Part shown: positions 25,539 to 44,235 of the stretch, in pieces
Layout of the letters: the number at the start of each line of letters is the position of its first letter
Numbering within the stretch: the first letter of the stretch is position 1
NCBI GenBank assembly: GCA_040767925.1
Contig: JAXGNN010000001.1
Span: forward strand, 434,001 to 498,000
Origin: Phil1 sp040767925
GTDB lineage: Bacteria > Bacillota > Clostridia > Christensenellales > CAG-138
Length of the DNA: 64,000 bases
Reading direction: 5' to 3'
Program-made: the position numbers and the translations under genes
The notes under the pieces: generated by a model
The model's database searches: none
What the model was told of the DNA's origin: nothing
The model's input: only the letters and a program-made list of their open reading frames with translations

Positions 25539-26630
25539 ATGGAATCTTCTCGTTTCTGTATGCGCTGCATGCGCGACGCCGCGGGCTTCGAGGTGTGCAT
25601 GCACTGCGGCTACGTCAACGGCGGGGCGCCCGAGCGCCCCGATCTGCTCCCGCCGGGGACGCCGCTCGCGGAAGGCAGATATCTCGTCGGCGCGGCCGTG
25701 CGCCTGAACGAAAGGGAAACCTGGTACGCGGGTTATGACCACAGCTTCGGCACGCGCGTGCACGTCCGGGAGCTTTTCCCGCGATCCCTCGTTGCGCGCG
25801 GGCCGGGTTCCCCCATGCTCGTCCCCTTCGACGCCGATTCGGCGGAACAATTGCGGCGCGGCGCGGCCCGCTTTTTCGCGGAGCTTTCGGCCGTATCCGG
25901 CATTTCCTGCCGCAATCTCGTCTCCGTAAGCGACCTCTTCGAGGAAAACGGCACCGCCTACGCCGTGACGGAATATCTCGACGGGCTCATCCTCTCCGAT
26001 TTCCTCGCGAGGAATCCGGCTACGCCCGCCGCGTCCGCGGCGCGGAACGTGTCGCTGCAGCTTTGCGAGGGCGTCCGGGCGCTGCACGGCGCGGGCCTTA
26101 TGCACCTCGGCCTCGGCGCGGACGCCGTGTGGATGTGCGAGAGCGGCGCGGTGAAGCTCGCGGCGTTTTCCTGCGTGGACCTTGGAGCGGGCGCTCCCGC
26201 GCCCTTTCTGCCGGAAACCTCCCCCGCGACCGCCCCGCCCGAAGCTTTGTGCGCAGGAGATGCGGCATGCGCGCCGGACATCTATTCCCTCGCGGCGCTC
26301 ATGTACCGCATGTTCGCGGGGCGCTTCCCCGACCCCGCGGCGCGCGGGCAATACCTGCCGCTCGCATCGCTCGCCTCCGGCGCCGACGGCGCCTTGGCGG
26401 CCGCGGTCGACCGCGCGCTTTCGCGCGACCCCGCAGAGCGCTTTATGAGCGTCGCGGACTTCGCCGCGGCGTTCGCAGGCGGCGCGCCCGCGAAAGGGCA
26501 AGACGCTCCCAAAGCAGCGCCGCGAAAAAAAGGCCGTGCGGGCAGGATATTCGGCTTCGTCGCCTCGATTCTCCTGATGCTCCTCGGCGCGGCGCTCGCG
26601 TTCGTTTATTTCTTCTATCTTAAAAAATAA
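25539..26630 (+). CDS. zinc-ribbon pseudokinase with C-terminal membrane anchor
   Basis: A 363-residue protein. Residues 7-23 form a zinc ribbon (CMRC...CMHC), 40-320 a Ser/Thr-kinase fold and about 338-358 a membrane anchor. The fold is recognisable from LAEGRYLVG, the segment equivalent to VAIKEYFP (here VHVRELFP) and AEYxxDIYSLAALMY-like C-lobe text. Catalytic positions are lost: Lys to Arg77, HRD to HLG (189-191), the Asn to Ala196 and DFG to AFS (209-211). It should bind partners or nucleotide without phosphotransfer. Last gene of the plus-strand arm. Confidence 0.8.
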   Translation: MESSRFCMRCMRDAAGFEVCMHCGYVNGGAPERPDLLPPGTPLAEGRYLVGAAVRLNERETWYAGYDHSFGTRVHVRELFPRSLVARGPGSPMLVPFDADSAEQLRRGAARFFAELSAVSGISCRNLVSVSDLFEENGTAYAVTEYLDGLILSDFLARNPATPAASAARNVSLQLCEGVRALHGAGLMHLGLGADAVWMCESGAVKLAAFSCVDLGAGAPAPFLPETSPATAPPEALCAGDAACAPDIYSLAALMYRMFAGRFPDPAARGQYLPLASLASGADGALAAAVDRALSRDPAERFMSVADFAAAFAGGAPAKGQDAPKAAPRKKGRAGRIFGFVASILLMLLGAALAFVYFFYLKK

Positions 26631-26648
26631 GGGCCGCGGATCGCGGCC
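26625..26648 (-). terminator. terminator after the SIS-domain gene
   Basis: Arms GGCCGCG and CGCGGCC (26632-26648). On the minus strand a T-rich stretch follows; on the plus strand the tail is poor. Confidence 0.5.
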
Positions 26649-26681
26649 GGAAATTTGGGGTTTCCATGGCGCTTGCGCTCT

Positions 26682-27722
26682 CTAGAGCGTGAGCGTCACT
26701 TTTTTGAGGTTGCGCGGCCTGTCCGGGTCGAGGCCGCGGCGGACGGAGAGGTTTTCGGCGAAAAGCTGGGAAAAGGCCGCGAAGAGAAAGGCGGACGCCG
26801 CCTCGTGGCCCGTATGCGGCAAGAGGACGCTCCCCTCGTATGCGAGGGCGAGCGCGGGATCGTCCGTCACGACGCTGACGCGGCCACCGCAGGAGACGAT
26901 GCGCTCGAGCAGCGCGCAGATATCCGCGAACACCGCGCCGCGCGGGGCGAATATGAGGACGGGCGTTTCCGAATCGACCTGCGCGAGGGGGCCGTGGTAA
27001 AAATCGGCGACAGAATATCCCTTGATCCTCATATAGCAGGTTTCGTTGAGCTTAAGCGCGCACTCGAGCGCCACGGAAAAATGGAACCCGCGCGAGAGGA
27101 CGAAGCCGCAGTCCGCGCTGCGGAAGCGCTCCACCATGTCTGCGAGCGCTTCGGGCGGCGCGGAAAGGAACGCCGCCATCTGCTCCGGCACGCGGAAAAG
27201 CGCCTCGAGCAGCTCCCTGTTCCCTCCCCATTCGGCCGCGAGGCACGCGGCAAGGTACATCTGCGCGGTGAAGGTCTTGGTCGCGGCGACGCTTTTCTCC
27301 TCCCCCGCGGCTAAGAAGAGGTGATATTTCGCCGCCTTCGCCATGGGCGAAGACTCGTCGTTCGTGACGGCGAGCGTGAGCGCGCCGCACGCTTCCGCCT
27401 CCGCAAGCACCATGAGCGCGTCCGTCGCGCGGCCGGACTGCGAGATGCCCGCCACAAGGAAGTCCGAAAGGCTCAGCTTCGCGCCGTAGGCCGCTATGCT
27501 CGAGGGGAGCGCAAGCGCCCCCACGACGCCCCGGTAAACGCCGAGCAGATACTGCGCGTAGATCGCGGCGTGTTCCGACGTGCCGCGCGCCGCGAACAGC
27601 GCCTTGGTGATCCCCCGCGCGTTCAATTCGTCCACGACGGCGCGAAGCGTATCCCTGTTCCTGTCATACAGCCGCGCGAGCACCCCGGGCTGCTCCATGA
27701 TTTCCTGATGCATCAATGTCAT
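26682..27722 (-). CDS. SIS-domain sugar isomerase/deaminase (GlmS/AgaS-like)
   Basis: A 346-residue protein with two SIS (sugar isomerase) domains and no glutaminase domain. The first has AARGTSEHAA and AGISQSGRATD; the second has LSRGFHFSVALECALKLNE and GPLAQVDSETPVL. This is the pattern of GlmS-like isomerases and of AgaS/FrlB-type deaminases acting on amino-sugar phosphates. The exact substrate cannot be read. It shares a short minus-strand region with the ATPase gene upstream but has its own start region. Confidence 0.85.
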   Translation of the reverse strand: MTLMHQEIMEQPGVLARLYDRNRDTLRAVVDELNARGITKALFAARGTSEHAAIYAQYLLGVYRGVVGALALPSSIAAYGAKLSLSDFLVAGISQSGRATDALMVLAEAEACGALTLAVTNDESSPMAKAAKYHLFLAAGEEKSVAATKTFTAQMYLAACLAAEWGGNRELLEALFRVPEQMAAFLSAPPEALADMVERFRSADCGFVLSRGFHFSVALECALKLNETCYMRIKGYSVADFYHGPLAQVDSETPVLIFAPRGAVFADICALLERIVSCGGRVSVVTDDPALALAYEGSVLLPHTGHEAASAFLFAAFSQLFAENLSVRRGLDPDRPRNLKKVTLTL

Positions 27723-27785
27723 CTCGGTCCCCCAAACGCGTTATCGCGTTTATATTACCATGGAAGCGCGCATTGGGCAACGCAC

Positions 27786-27817
27786 GAAAACGCCCGCGCG
27801 GAAATGCCCGCGCGGGC
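27786..27817 (-). terminator. terminator after the PRK06851-type gene
   Basis: Perfect nine-base arms GCCCGCGCG and CGCGCGGGC (27792-27800, 27809-27817). On the minus strand the stem is followed by GTTTTCG. Confidence 0.55.
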
Positions 27818-27847
27818 CCGGGAACCCCATGTTCAAATACGATACGG

Positions 27848-28900
27848 TTAAAACAATAGCGCCATCGCCTCGTCATAGAGCGCGTCGAGCTTTGAAAAGT
27901 CCATCGCCGCGACATAGATGCGCTCCAATTCGTCGTGCAGCGCCTTTGAGAGGGCCACCGCGGCGCAGGCGCTCGCAATGAGCTCTCCCGCGCGGGCTGT
28001 CAGCGCGCGCAGCGCTAAGAGCTCGCGCTCCGGGATGGGCTTGTAGAGCCCTTCGATGCGACGCGCCGCAAGGGAGGATGCGTCGTGGAAGGGGTTCGCG
28101 CAGGTGAACGCCACGCCTATGCCTGGCAGCAGCACGTGGTCCGTTTTTTCCGCGATCACGGAGCAGGGGCAGACGATCGCCGGCCGGTCCGCCTCCCGCG
28201 CGGCGTTCGCGACGCGCTCGAGCAGCAGGCTTGACGCCGCGCCCCATTCGTCAGAAACCGCGATCACCTCCGCGCACAGCGCGCCGAGCGTATGCTCAAA
28301 AAACTCCACGCGGCCCACGGAAACCGCGCTCAAAAGCCGGTATTCCCTTTCATGCGCTCCCTCCGCGCTCTGGGGGAGACGCAGCCCGCCCAAAACCGCG
28401 CGCACCGCCTTTTCGTCCACATGCCGCGCGGCGACTGAGCGGCAGCGGCGCAGCAGCACGCCCGCGGCCGAGACGTAGGCCGCGGCCTCGGCGTGGCAGT
28501 CGTTGACCTCGTTGGAGAGACGGATGATTTCATCCTTCTGCTCGCGCAGCAGCGCGGCGTCCCACGCGCCGCCCAGGTTGATCAGCGCGTCGCGCGCGCC
28601 GGGATAGACGGGATCGAGCATATGCGGCGCGGTGCCGTCGATCACCGCGCGCCGGACGGTGACGTCGACGATCGCGTCGAGCGAATCGGGGTCGCTCGCG
28701 CATGGGATGAACTCGACCGTATGCCCCTGTTGCAGGAGCGCGCGGCCGATTTTCTTCATCAGCGTGCTCTTGCCGCTCCCCGGCCCGCCCTTTAAAACGA
28801 CCGTTGCGCAGCCCTCGGCCCCGAGAAGCCGCTCGAAATAGGAAACGAATCCCCGCTCGGTTTTGCTCGCGAGAAAAAAACGGATATCGCCCTTGTCCAT
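27848..28900 (-). CDS. PRK06851-type P-loop ATPase
   Basis: A 350-residue protein with a Walker A loop GGPGSGKST near residue 38. The segments DGTAPHMLDPVYPGA, LINLGGAWD and the C-terminal YVAAMDFSKLDALY match the PRK06851 family of Clostridia and Bacilli. The first half ends with a second, degenerate nucleotide-binding-like part. The family's function is unknown; it is widespread in spore formers. It is divergent from the permease with a perfect palindrome between them. Confidence 0.72.
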   Translation of the reverse strand: MDKGDIRFFLASKTERGFVSYFERLLGAEGCATVVLKGGPGSGKSTLMKKIGRALLQQGHTVEFIPCASDPDSLDAIVDVTVRRAVIDGTAPHMLDPVYPGARDALINLGGAWDAALLREQKDEIIRLSNEVNDCHAEAAAYVSAAGVLLRRCRSVAARHVDEKAVRAVLGGLRLPQSAEGAHEREYRLLSAVSVGRVEFFEHTLGALCAEVIAVSDEWGAASSLLLERVANAAREADRPAIVCPCSVIAEKTDHVLLPGIGVAFTCANPFHDASSLAARRIEGLYKPIPERELLALRALTARAGELIASACAAVALSKALHDELERIYVAAMDFSKLDALYDEAMALLF

Positions 28901-28933
28901 GAGTTCGGACCTCCTTCACACGCCTGGAATTCA

Positions 28934-28948
28934 CAACATAGTATGTTG
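28934..28948. promoter_or_regulatory. palindrome CAACATA-G-TATGTTG, candidate operator
   Basis: Perfect seven-base arms around one central base lie between the divergent ATPase and permease genes (82-base gap). On the minus strand a TTGACG box sits just upstream, so a bound protein would cover the ATPase promoter. Confidence 0.45.
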
Positions 28949-28982
28949 CAAACGTCAATACCTGTGAACAGGAGGCGATCCC

Positions 28983-30341
28983 TTGGTAACATTAAGCTAT
29001 CTTCACATCCTCTACATTGCGCTGATCTTCGCGATGCTCACTCTCATGGCTTTCAGGAAAAGCATCGTGCTGCCCTGCATCGCGGGCATCCTGATCGTGG
29101 GCGTGGCCGCGACGAAAAGCGCCGTCGGCGGCATACAGGCGCTGTTCAACGCCCTCATCTGGGCGGGCGGGGAGTTCTGGGGCGTCATCGCGGTGATCTC
29201 GCTCGTCGTGGCGATGTCCAAGGCGCTCTCGGCGCTCGGCGCGGACGTTCTGATCATCCGCCCGTTCAGCCGCTACATGAAAAACAGAAGCGTCACCTTC
29301 CTGCTGCTGGGCCTCGTCATGTTCGCCGTTTCCATCTGCATCTGGCCCTCCCCGGCCGTCGCGCTCGTGGGGGCCATCATCCTGCCCCTTGCGCTTGAGA
29401 CGGGCATCCCCGTCGTGTGGGCCGCCGTGGCGATGAACCTGTTCGGCCACGGCATCGCGCTCTCGGGGGACTTCTTCATCCAGGGCGCGCCCACCATCAC
29501 CGCGAAAGCAGCGGATACGACGGTCGGCGCGCTGATGCGCGAGAGCGTCGTGCTCTGGGCCGTGATGGCGATCGTCACCGTGGCGGTCGCGTTCATCATG
29601 TTCCGACGCGATGTGAAAAAGCTGCCCCCCATCAAGATTGAGCGGGCCGCCGCTTCCCTCGAGAAGCCCAAGCCCGCGACGGTCGCGCTGGCGATCGCGA
29701 CGCCTGCCGCGTTTGTCCTCGACGTCGTGCTCATGTTGATCTTCCGCCTGCAGGGCGGGGACGCGACGGCGCTCGTGGGCGGCACGGCGCTTTTGATCCT
29801 CGTCGCCGCGACCTGCCTGAACGGCGGCCTGGCAAAGGCATTCGACGGCGTGATCGACCATCTGAAAGAAGGTTTCGGCTTCGGCATCGAGATCTTCACG
29901 CCCGTCATCTTCATCGGCGGCTTCTTCTTCCTCGGCGGCGCGGACGGCGCGAAAGCGGTGCTCGGCTCCGAAACGGGCATCATGAACGACATCGGGCTGT
30001 ATCTTGCCCAAAATGTGCCCATCTCGCGCGTGCCCGTTGTCATCGCGGAGGCGCTCGCGGGCTTCGTCACGGGGCTCGACGGCTCCGGCTTCTCCGGCCT
30101 CCCCATCGTGGGCGCGACGGCGGCGACCTTCGCGCAGGCGCTGCCCGTCAACAAGGAGATGCTCGCCGCCCTCGGCCAGATCATCACCGTGTGGGTGGAC
30201 GGCGGCACGCTCATCCCGTGGGCGGTCATCCCCGTCGCGGCGATCTGCGGCATCAAACCCGAGGAACTCGTGCGCAAGAACGCGATCCCCGTGTTCGCCG
30301 GCCTCGCCGCGACCATCATCGCCGCATGCTTCCTGGTGTAA
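28983..30341 (+). CDS. polytopic permease, probable ion-transporter superfamily
   Basis: A 452-residue protein with about twelve membrane segments and no soluble domain. The two halves each carry a loop with conserved small and polar residues (NLFGHGIALSGDFFIQGAPT and GLDGSGFSGLPIVGATAAT), a layout seen in anion or organic-acid permeases of the ion transporter superfamily. I cannot name the substrate. The start is TTG at 28983, supported by AGGAGG nine bases upstream. It is followed by a hairpin shared with tuf. Confidence 0.6.
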   Translation: MVTLSYLHILYIALIFAMLTLMAFRKSIVLPCIAGILIVGVAATKSAVGGIQALFNALIWAGGEFWGVIAVISLVVAMSKALSALGADVLIIRPFSRYMKNRSVTFLLLGLVMFAVSICIWPSPAVALVGAIILPLALETGIPVVWAAVAMNLFGHGIALSGDFFIQGAPTITAKAADTTVGALMRESVVLWAVMAIVTVAVAFIMFRRDVKKLPPIKIERAAASLEKPKPATVALAIATPAAFVLDVVLMLIFRLQGGDATALVGGTALLILVAATCLNGGLAKAFDGVIDHLKEGFGFGIEIFTPVIFIGGFFFLGGADGAKAVLGSETGIMNDIGLYLAQNVPISRVPVVIAEALAGFVTGLDGSGFSGLPIVGATAATFAQALPVNKEMLAALGQIITVWVDGGTLIPWAVIPVAAICGIKPEELVRKNAIPVFAGLAATIIAACFLV

Positions 30342-30374
30342 ACGGCACCGCAAGTCCTCACGCCGCATCACATG

Positions 30375-30404
30375 AAAACGGCCTCCGCTTGAAACGGAGG
30401 CCGT
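30375..30404. terminator. terminator shared by permease and tuf
   Basis: Ten-base arms ACGGCCTCCG and CGGAGGCCGT (30378-30387, 30395-30404). The minus strand has TTTTC after the stem, so it mainly serves tuf. Confidence 0.7.
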
Positions 30405-30426
30405 CGCTTATTCGTTTGATTGCCAA

Positions 30427-31638
<1,212 letters not shown>

Positions 31639-31693
31639 CTTAGAATTATCCTCCGGTTAATATGTTGTTTTATTTTTCAGCGGCCACTTTTCA

Positions 31694-33760
<2,067 letters not shown>

Positions 33761-33864
33761 GTTTCCCTCCTTTCCCCGAAAGCTCAGCTTCGCGTCGTCT
33801 TTTCCGCAAATTCGGACCCGGCGGTCGTTTGCCGGATCCGAAGCGGTGTTGAAAAAGCCTTAAA

Positions 33865-34335
33865 TTACCAGCGATAATGCGCGAACGCCTTGTTCGCCTC
33901 GGCCATCTTGTGGGTGTCTTCCTTCTTCTTGAAGGCGTTTCCGTTCTGGTTCGCGGCGTCCATGATTTCGCCGGCGAGCCTCTCCATCATGGTGCGCTCG
34001 CCGCGGGCGCGCGCGTAGCTCACGAGCCAGCGCAGGCCCAGCGTCTGCCGCCGCTCCGGGCGGATCTCGATGGGCACCTGGTAGGTCGCGCCGCCCACGC
34101 GGCGGGCCTTGACCTCGAGCACGGGCATGACGTTGTTCATCGCCTGCTCGAACACCTCGATGGGCGCGCGGCCGGTCTTTTCCTTGACGATGCCGAAGGC
34201 TCCGTAGCAGACCGCCTGGGCCGTGCCGCGCTTGCCGTCGAGCATAACCTGGTTGATGAGTTTGGTGACGAGCTTGCCGCCGTAAATCGGATCGTCAAGC
34301 ACTTCGCGTTTGGGTACGAATCCGCGTCTTGGCAT
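33865..34335 (-). CDS. rpsG: 30S ribosomal protein S7
   Basis: A 156-residue S7, the 16S rRNA-binding primary assembly protein. Typical segments are MPRRGFVPKR, PVLEVKARRVGGATYQVPIE and the C-terminal HKMAEANKAFAHYRW. Twelve bases after rpsL. Confidence 0.98.
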   Translation of the reverse strand: MPRRGFVPKREVLDDPIYGGKLVTKLINQVMLDGKRGTAQAVCYGAFGIVKEKTGRAPIEVFEQAMNNVMPVLEVKARRVGGATYQVPIEIRPERRQTLGLRWLVSYARARGERTMMERLAGEIMDAANQNGNAFKKKEDTHKMAEANKAFAHYRW

Positions 34336-34347
34336 GGCTGTACCTCC

Positions 34348-34722
34348 TTACTTCTTCGGGCGCTTCGCGCCGTAGAGGGACCTCGCCTGCATGCGCTTGG
34401 CGACGCCCGCGGTGTCGAGCGCGCCGCGGATGATGTGGTAACGTACGCCCGGCAGGTCCTTGACGCGGCCGCCCCTGATGAGGACGACGCTGTGCTCCTG
34501 CAGATTGTGGCCGATGCCGGGTATGTATGCCGTGCCTTCAAGACCGTCCGTCAAACGGACGCGCGCGATCTTGCGCAGCGCGGAGTTGGGCTTTTTAGGG
34601 GTCATGGTGCGCACGGCAGTGCAGACGCCTCTGCGCTGAGGGCACTGCTTGAGAATGGGCGCCGTGGTCTTATACGTGACCTGCTGGCGGCCCTTGCGAA
34701 CCAACTGGTTAATGGTCGGCAT
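34348..34722 (-). CDS. rpsL: 30S ribosomal protein S12
   Basis: A 124-residue S12 at the decoding centre. Conserved segments are PTINQLVRKGR, TPKKPNSALRK (the streptomycin-contact region, unmutated) and PGVRYHIIRG. First gene of the str operon, 110 bases after a consensus promoter, with AGGAGG upstream. Confidence 0.98.
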   Translation of the reverse strand: MPTINQLVRKGRQQVTYKTTAPILKQCPQRRGVCTAVRTMTPKKPNSALRKIARVRLTDGLEGTAYIPGIGHNLQEHSVVLIRGGRVKDLPGVRYHIIRGALDTAGVAKRMQARSLYGAKRPKK

Positions 34723-34833
34723 TGGTTTTCCTCCTGTAGTTTTACCGTTTCGTTTGCCTGGGTTTCGCCCTGGTTTCTATATCAAGAAAATCCCTTGCAA
34801 CCCCTTGAAAGGGACATTTTCCGCAACTTTTTG

Positions 34834-34862
34834 ATTTTATCATCGACGGCCCGGATTGTCAA
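34834..34862 (-). promoter_or_regulatory. promoter of the str operon
   Basis: On the minus strand TTGACA (34857-34862), 17-base spacer and TAAAAT (34834-34839), about 110 bases before rpsL and just after the stop of the 34877 gene. Confidence 0.85.
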
Positions 34863-34876
34863 ACGGTTTCGACGTT

Positions 34877-35644
34877 TTATTCCGATTTATCAGCATCTTC
34901 GCCGCTTTCGACAATCCCCTCGTCCTCGAAGCCCGCCGTGAACAGCCCTTGCCTGATGGGGGTTTTGGAAAACACGAGCCTGCTCATGCCCTTGTTGGGG
35001 TTGAGCTCGAACCAGCCCTTGTCCGCCATGGATTTGAGTATGGGCAAGTCCATCGCATCGGTATGCATCAGGCGCGCGTATTTCCTTTTCAGCCTCAGCT
35101 TCAAAAGCGCGCCGGCCATCACGCCCACGGCGGTGACGCCGATGAATACGAGGAAGGGCAGTATCTCCGCGATCGCGGCGACGGGCTCGCGCAGCGGGCG
35201 GATGCTCAGCACGATCAGCGCGGCGGCGGCGAAGGCCGTGCCCGTCACGGGGGATACGTATTCGAGCGCGAGGTGCCTTTTCCTGCAGCTTTCGCAGCAG
35301 GCGATCTGAATGGGCAGTATGGTGCCCGCGCGCGGCTCCTTGGCGATGCCGAGGATCGACGCCCTGCGCCGCCGCGGCTCCGCGTGGGCGATGTCCGTGA
35401 GGGCGTACCATTTCTTAGGAAGCGGCTCCCCTTTGCAAAGGAGGCACTCGCCGCCCGTGAAGAGCCCTTTCACGCCCTCCTCGGGCATGTTGGTGCGGAT
35501 CGCGTCGAGATCCGCGCGCACGAGCGCGGCCTTCTCCGCCGTGTCGCAGTCGAGCGTGCAGGAGCGGCAGCTCTCCATGTTGAGCATCGCGCAATATTCG
35601 CTTGCGTAAAGCGGGCAGGATTCCTTCGTATATTCCCTCGCCAT
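34877..35644 (-). CDS. Cys-rich membrane protein of unknown function
   Basis: A 255-residue protein lying between rpoC and rpsL. The N-terminal part is Cys-rich (CPLYASEYC, CRSCTLDC, ECLLC) and could bind zinc or an Fe-S cluster. A CCESCRKRH knuckle precedes two membrane segments (about 135-160 and 165-190). No family was recognised. The start at 35644 is set by GGGGAGGGG five bases upstream. Its position inside the transcription-translation cluster, where Firmicutes often carry an L7Ae-like gene, is unusual. Confidence 0.6.
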   Translation of the reverse strand: MAREYTKESCPLYASEYCAMLNMESCRSCTLDCDTAEKAALVRADLDAIRTNMPEEGVKGLFTGGECLLCKGEPLPKKWYALTDIAHAEPRRRRASILGIAKEPRAGTILPIQIACCESCRKRHLALEYVSPVTGTAFAAAALIVLSIRPLREPVAAIAEILPFLVFIGVTAVGVMAGALLKLRLKRKYARLMHTDAMDLPILKSMADKGWFELNPNKGMSRLVFSKTPIRQGLFTAGFEDEGIVESGEDADKSE

Positions 35645-35672
35645 ATTCGCCCCTCCCCAAGAATTCGATATC

Positions 35673-35706
35673 AAAAAGCGGCCGTTTTCCGGCGTTTTCG
35701 CGGCCC
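35673..35706 (-). terminator. possible terminator after rpoC
   Basis: On the minus strand GGCCG and CGGCC arms flank an inner G/C- and A-rich loop region, then GCTTTTTG. A second stem without a T tract (about 35720-35750) precedes it. Confidence 0.5.
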
Positions 35707-35764
35707 TTCGACAATTGGGCCGGACGCGGAAATCCCGCGCCCGGCTAAGCTCTGCCTTGTGATA

Positions 35765-43037
<7,273 letters not shown>

Positions 43038-43208
43038 CGCGTTCACTCCTCTATACTGTTAGCCGCTTGCGCGGTTTTTACCGTTGCGTCGCCACGGCAA
43101 TAAGCTTCCCCTAAACAGACAAAGCTAATACCATATTAAGGAAAGCCAGCATGATTTTCCCGCAAAAGCGCAATACTCCCACAGATTACCATGCTAACGC
43201 AGTTTACT

Positions 43209-43237
43209 ATTTTATCATTGCGCGTTAACGATGTCAA
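43209..43237 (-). promoter_or_regulatory. promoter of rpoBC
   Basis: On the minus strand TTGACA (43232-43237), 17-base spacer and TAAAAT (43209-43214). A second TTGACA lies ten bases further upstream. The predicted leader before rpoB is about 165 bases and contains small G/C-rich hairpins. Confidence 0.85.
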
Positions 43238-43282
43238 CCGATATGTCAAGCAATATTTTGAAGAAATTTTGAATTATTTATT

Positions 43283-44131
43283 CTATTTTCCGGCGCGGCC
43301 CCTGTATACGGCGCCCGCCTCGAGTTTCCCTCCAAAAAGTTCGCTCACCGTCACGAAACGGTATCCCTTGGCCAAAAGGGCCTGTATGATCCTCTCGGCC
43401 GCGCCGACGCTCGTCTTCCTCAGATCATGCAGCAGGATGACGCTGCCGTTCGCCGCCCTTTTGACGACGTGATCGGAGATGCCCTTCGCGCTCGTGGAGT
43501 TCCAGTCCTCCGGGTCGATGCTCCACACGACGCAGGCGAGGCCCAACTCCCGGAAAATCTCAAGCATGCGCGCGTTGCGCGCGCCGTAGGGCGGCCGCGC
43601 GAGGGTCACCTTCACGCCGCAGGCGGCGTAGACGAGCGCGTTGGTGCGCAGGAGCTGATCCTCGATCTGCGCGCCGGTCAAATTTGTAAAGCGCTTGTGG
43701 TCGTAGGAATGGTTGCCGATCTCATGCCCTTCGTCCGCCATGCGGCGAAGCAGCGCCTCGTTGCCCTTAATCCGGTTTCCGACCACGAAAAATGTCGCGC
43801 GCACGCCGTATTTTTTCAGCATGTCGAGCGTCCCGGCCGTGTTGGAGGAGCTTGGCCCGTCGTCGAAGGTGAGCGCCACGTATTTCACGCCCCCCCCGTC
43901 CGCCGGGGCGCTTCCCGTGCCCGCGGGGCCGGCTTCCGGCCGGTCTGCGGACGGGTCAGCATCCGGGGACGTTCCGTCGCCGTCCGCGCCGGAGGGGTCG
44001 TCCTCCTGACCGGAAGGCTGCGTCCCGCCGCCCGTCAGGGTGAGCGTGGTGCTCTCCGCGATTGCCCCCGCCGCGGGGAGCAGCATCAGAACGGCCAGGA
44101 TAAACGCCGCCAGCCTTGCGTACTTTTTCAT
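43283..44131 (-). CDS. secreted polysaccharide deacetylase (NodB homology)
   Basis: A 282-residue protein with a signal peptide (1-24), an acidic Gly/Ser/Pro linker and a NodB catalytic domain from about residue 85. Motifs in order are TFDDGPSSSNT (catalytic base and metal Asp), HSYDH (metal His pair), RPPYGARN and the final LLHD. It removes acetyl groups from peptidoglycan or another amino-sugar polymer outside the cell. GGAGG lies six bases before 44131, so the much longer frame to 44782 is rejected. Confidence 0.9.
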   Translation of the reverse strand: MKKYARLAAFILAVLMLLPAAGAIAESTTLTLTGGGTQPSGQEDDPSGADGDGTSPDADPSADRPEAGPAGTGSAPADGGGVKYVALTFDDGPSSSNTAGTLDMLKKYGVRATFFVVGNRIKGNEALLRRMADEGHEIGNHSYDHKRFTNLTGAQIEDQLLRTNALVYAACGVKVTLARPPYGARNARMLEIFRELGLACVVWSIDPEDWNSTSAKGISDHVVKRAANGSVILLHDLRKTSVGAAERIIQALLAKGYRFVTVSELFGGKLEAGAVYRGRAGK

Positions 44132-44235
44132 GCTGCGCCTCCAAAGCTCGGCAGTGCGCCGATTGCTTTCCATATTATAGTCAAGCGGAAGGCGCGTTTC
44201 AACCCGCGCGACAGGAAAAGCCAAAGAAAGCGCGT

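Noticed and set aside
43038..43200. Ribosomal-protein leader or riboswitch before rpoB
   Set aside because: Small G/C hairpins exist, but no known leader or riboswitch pattern could be matched by eye.
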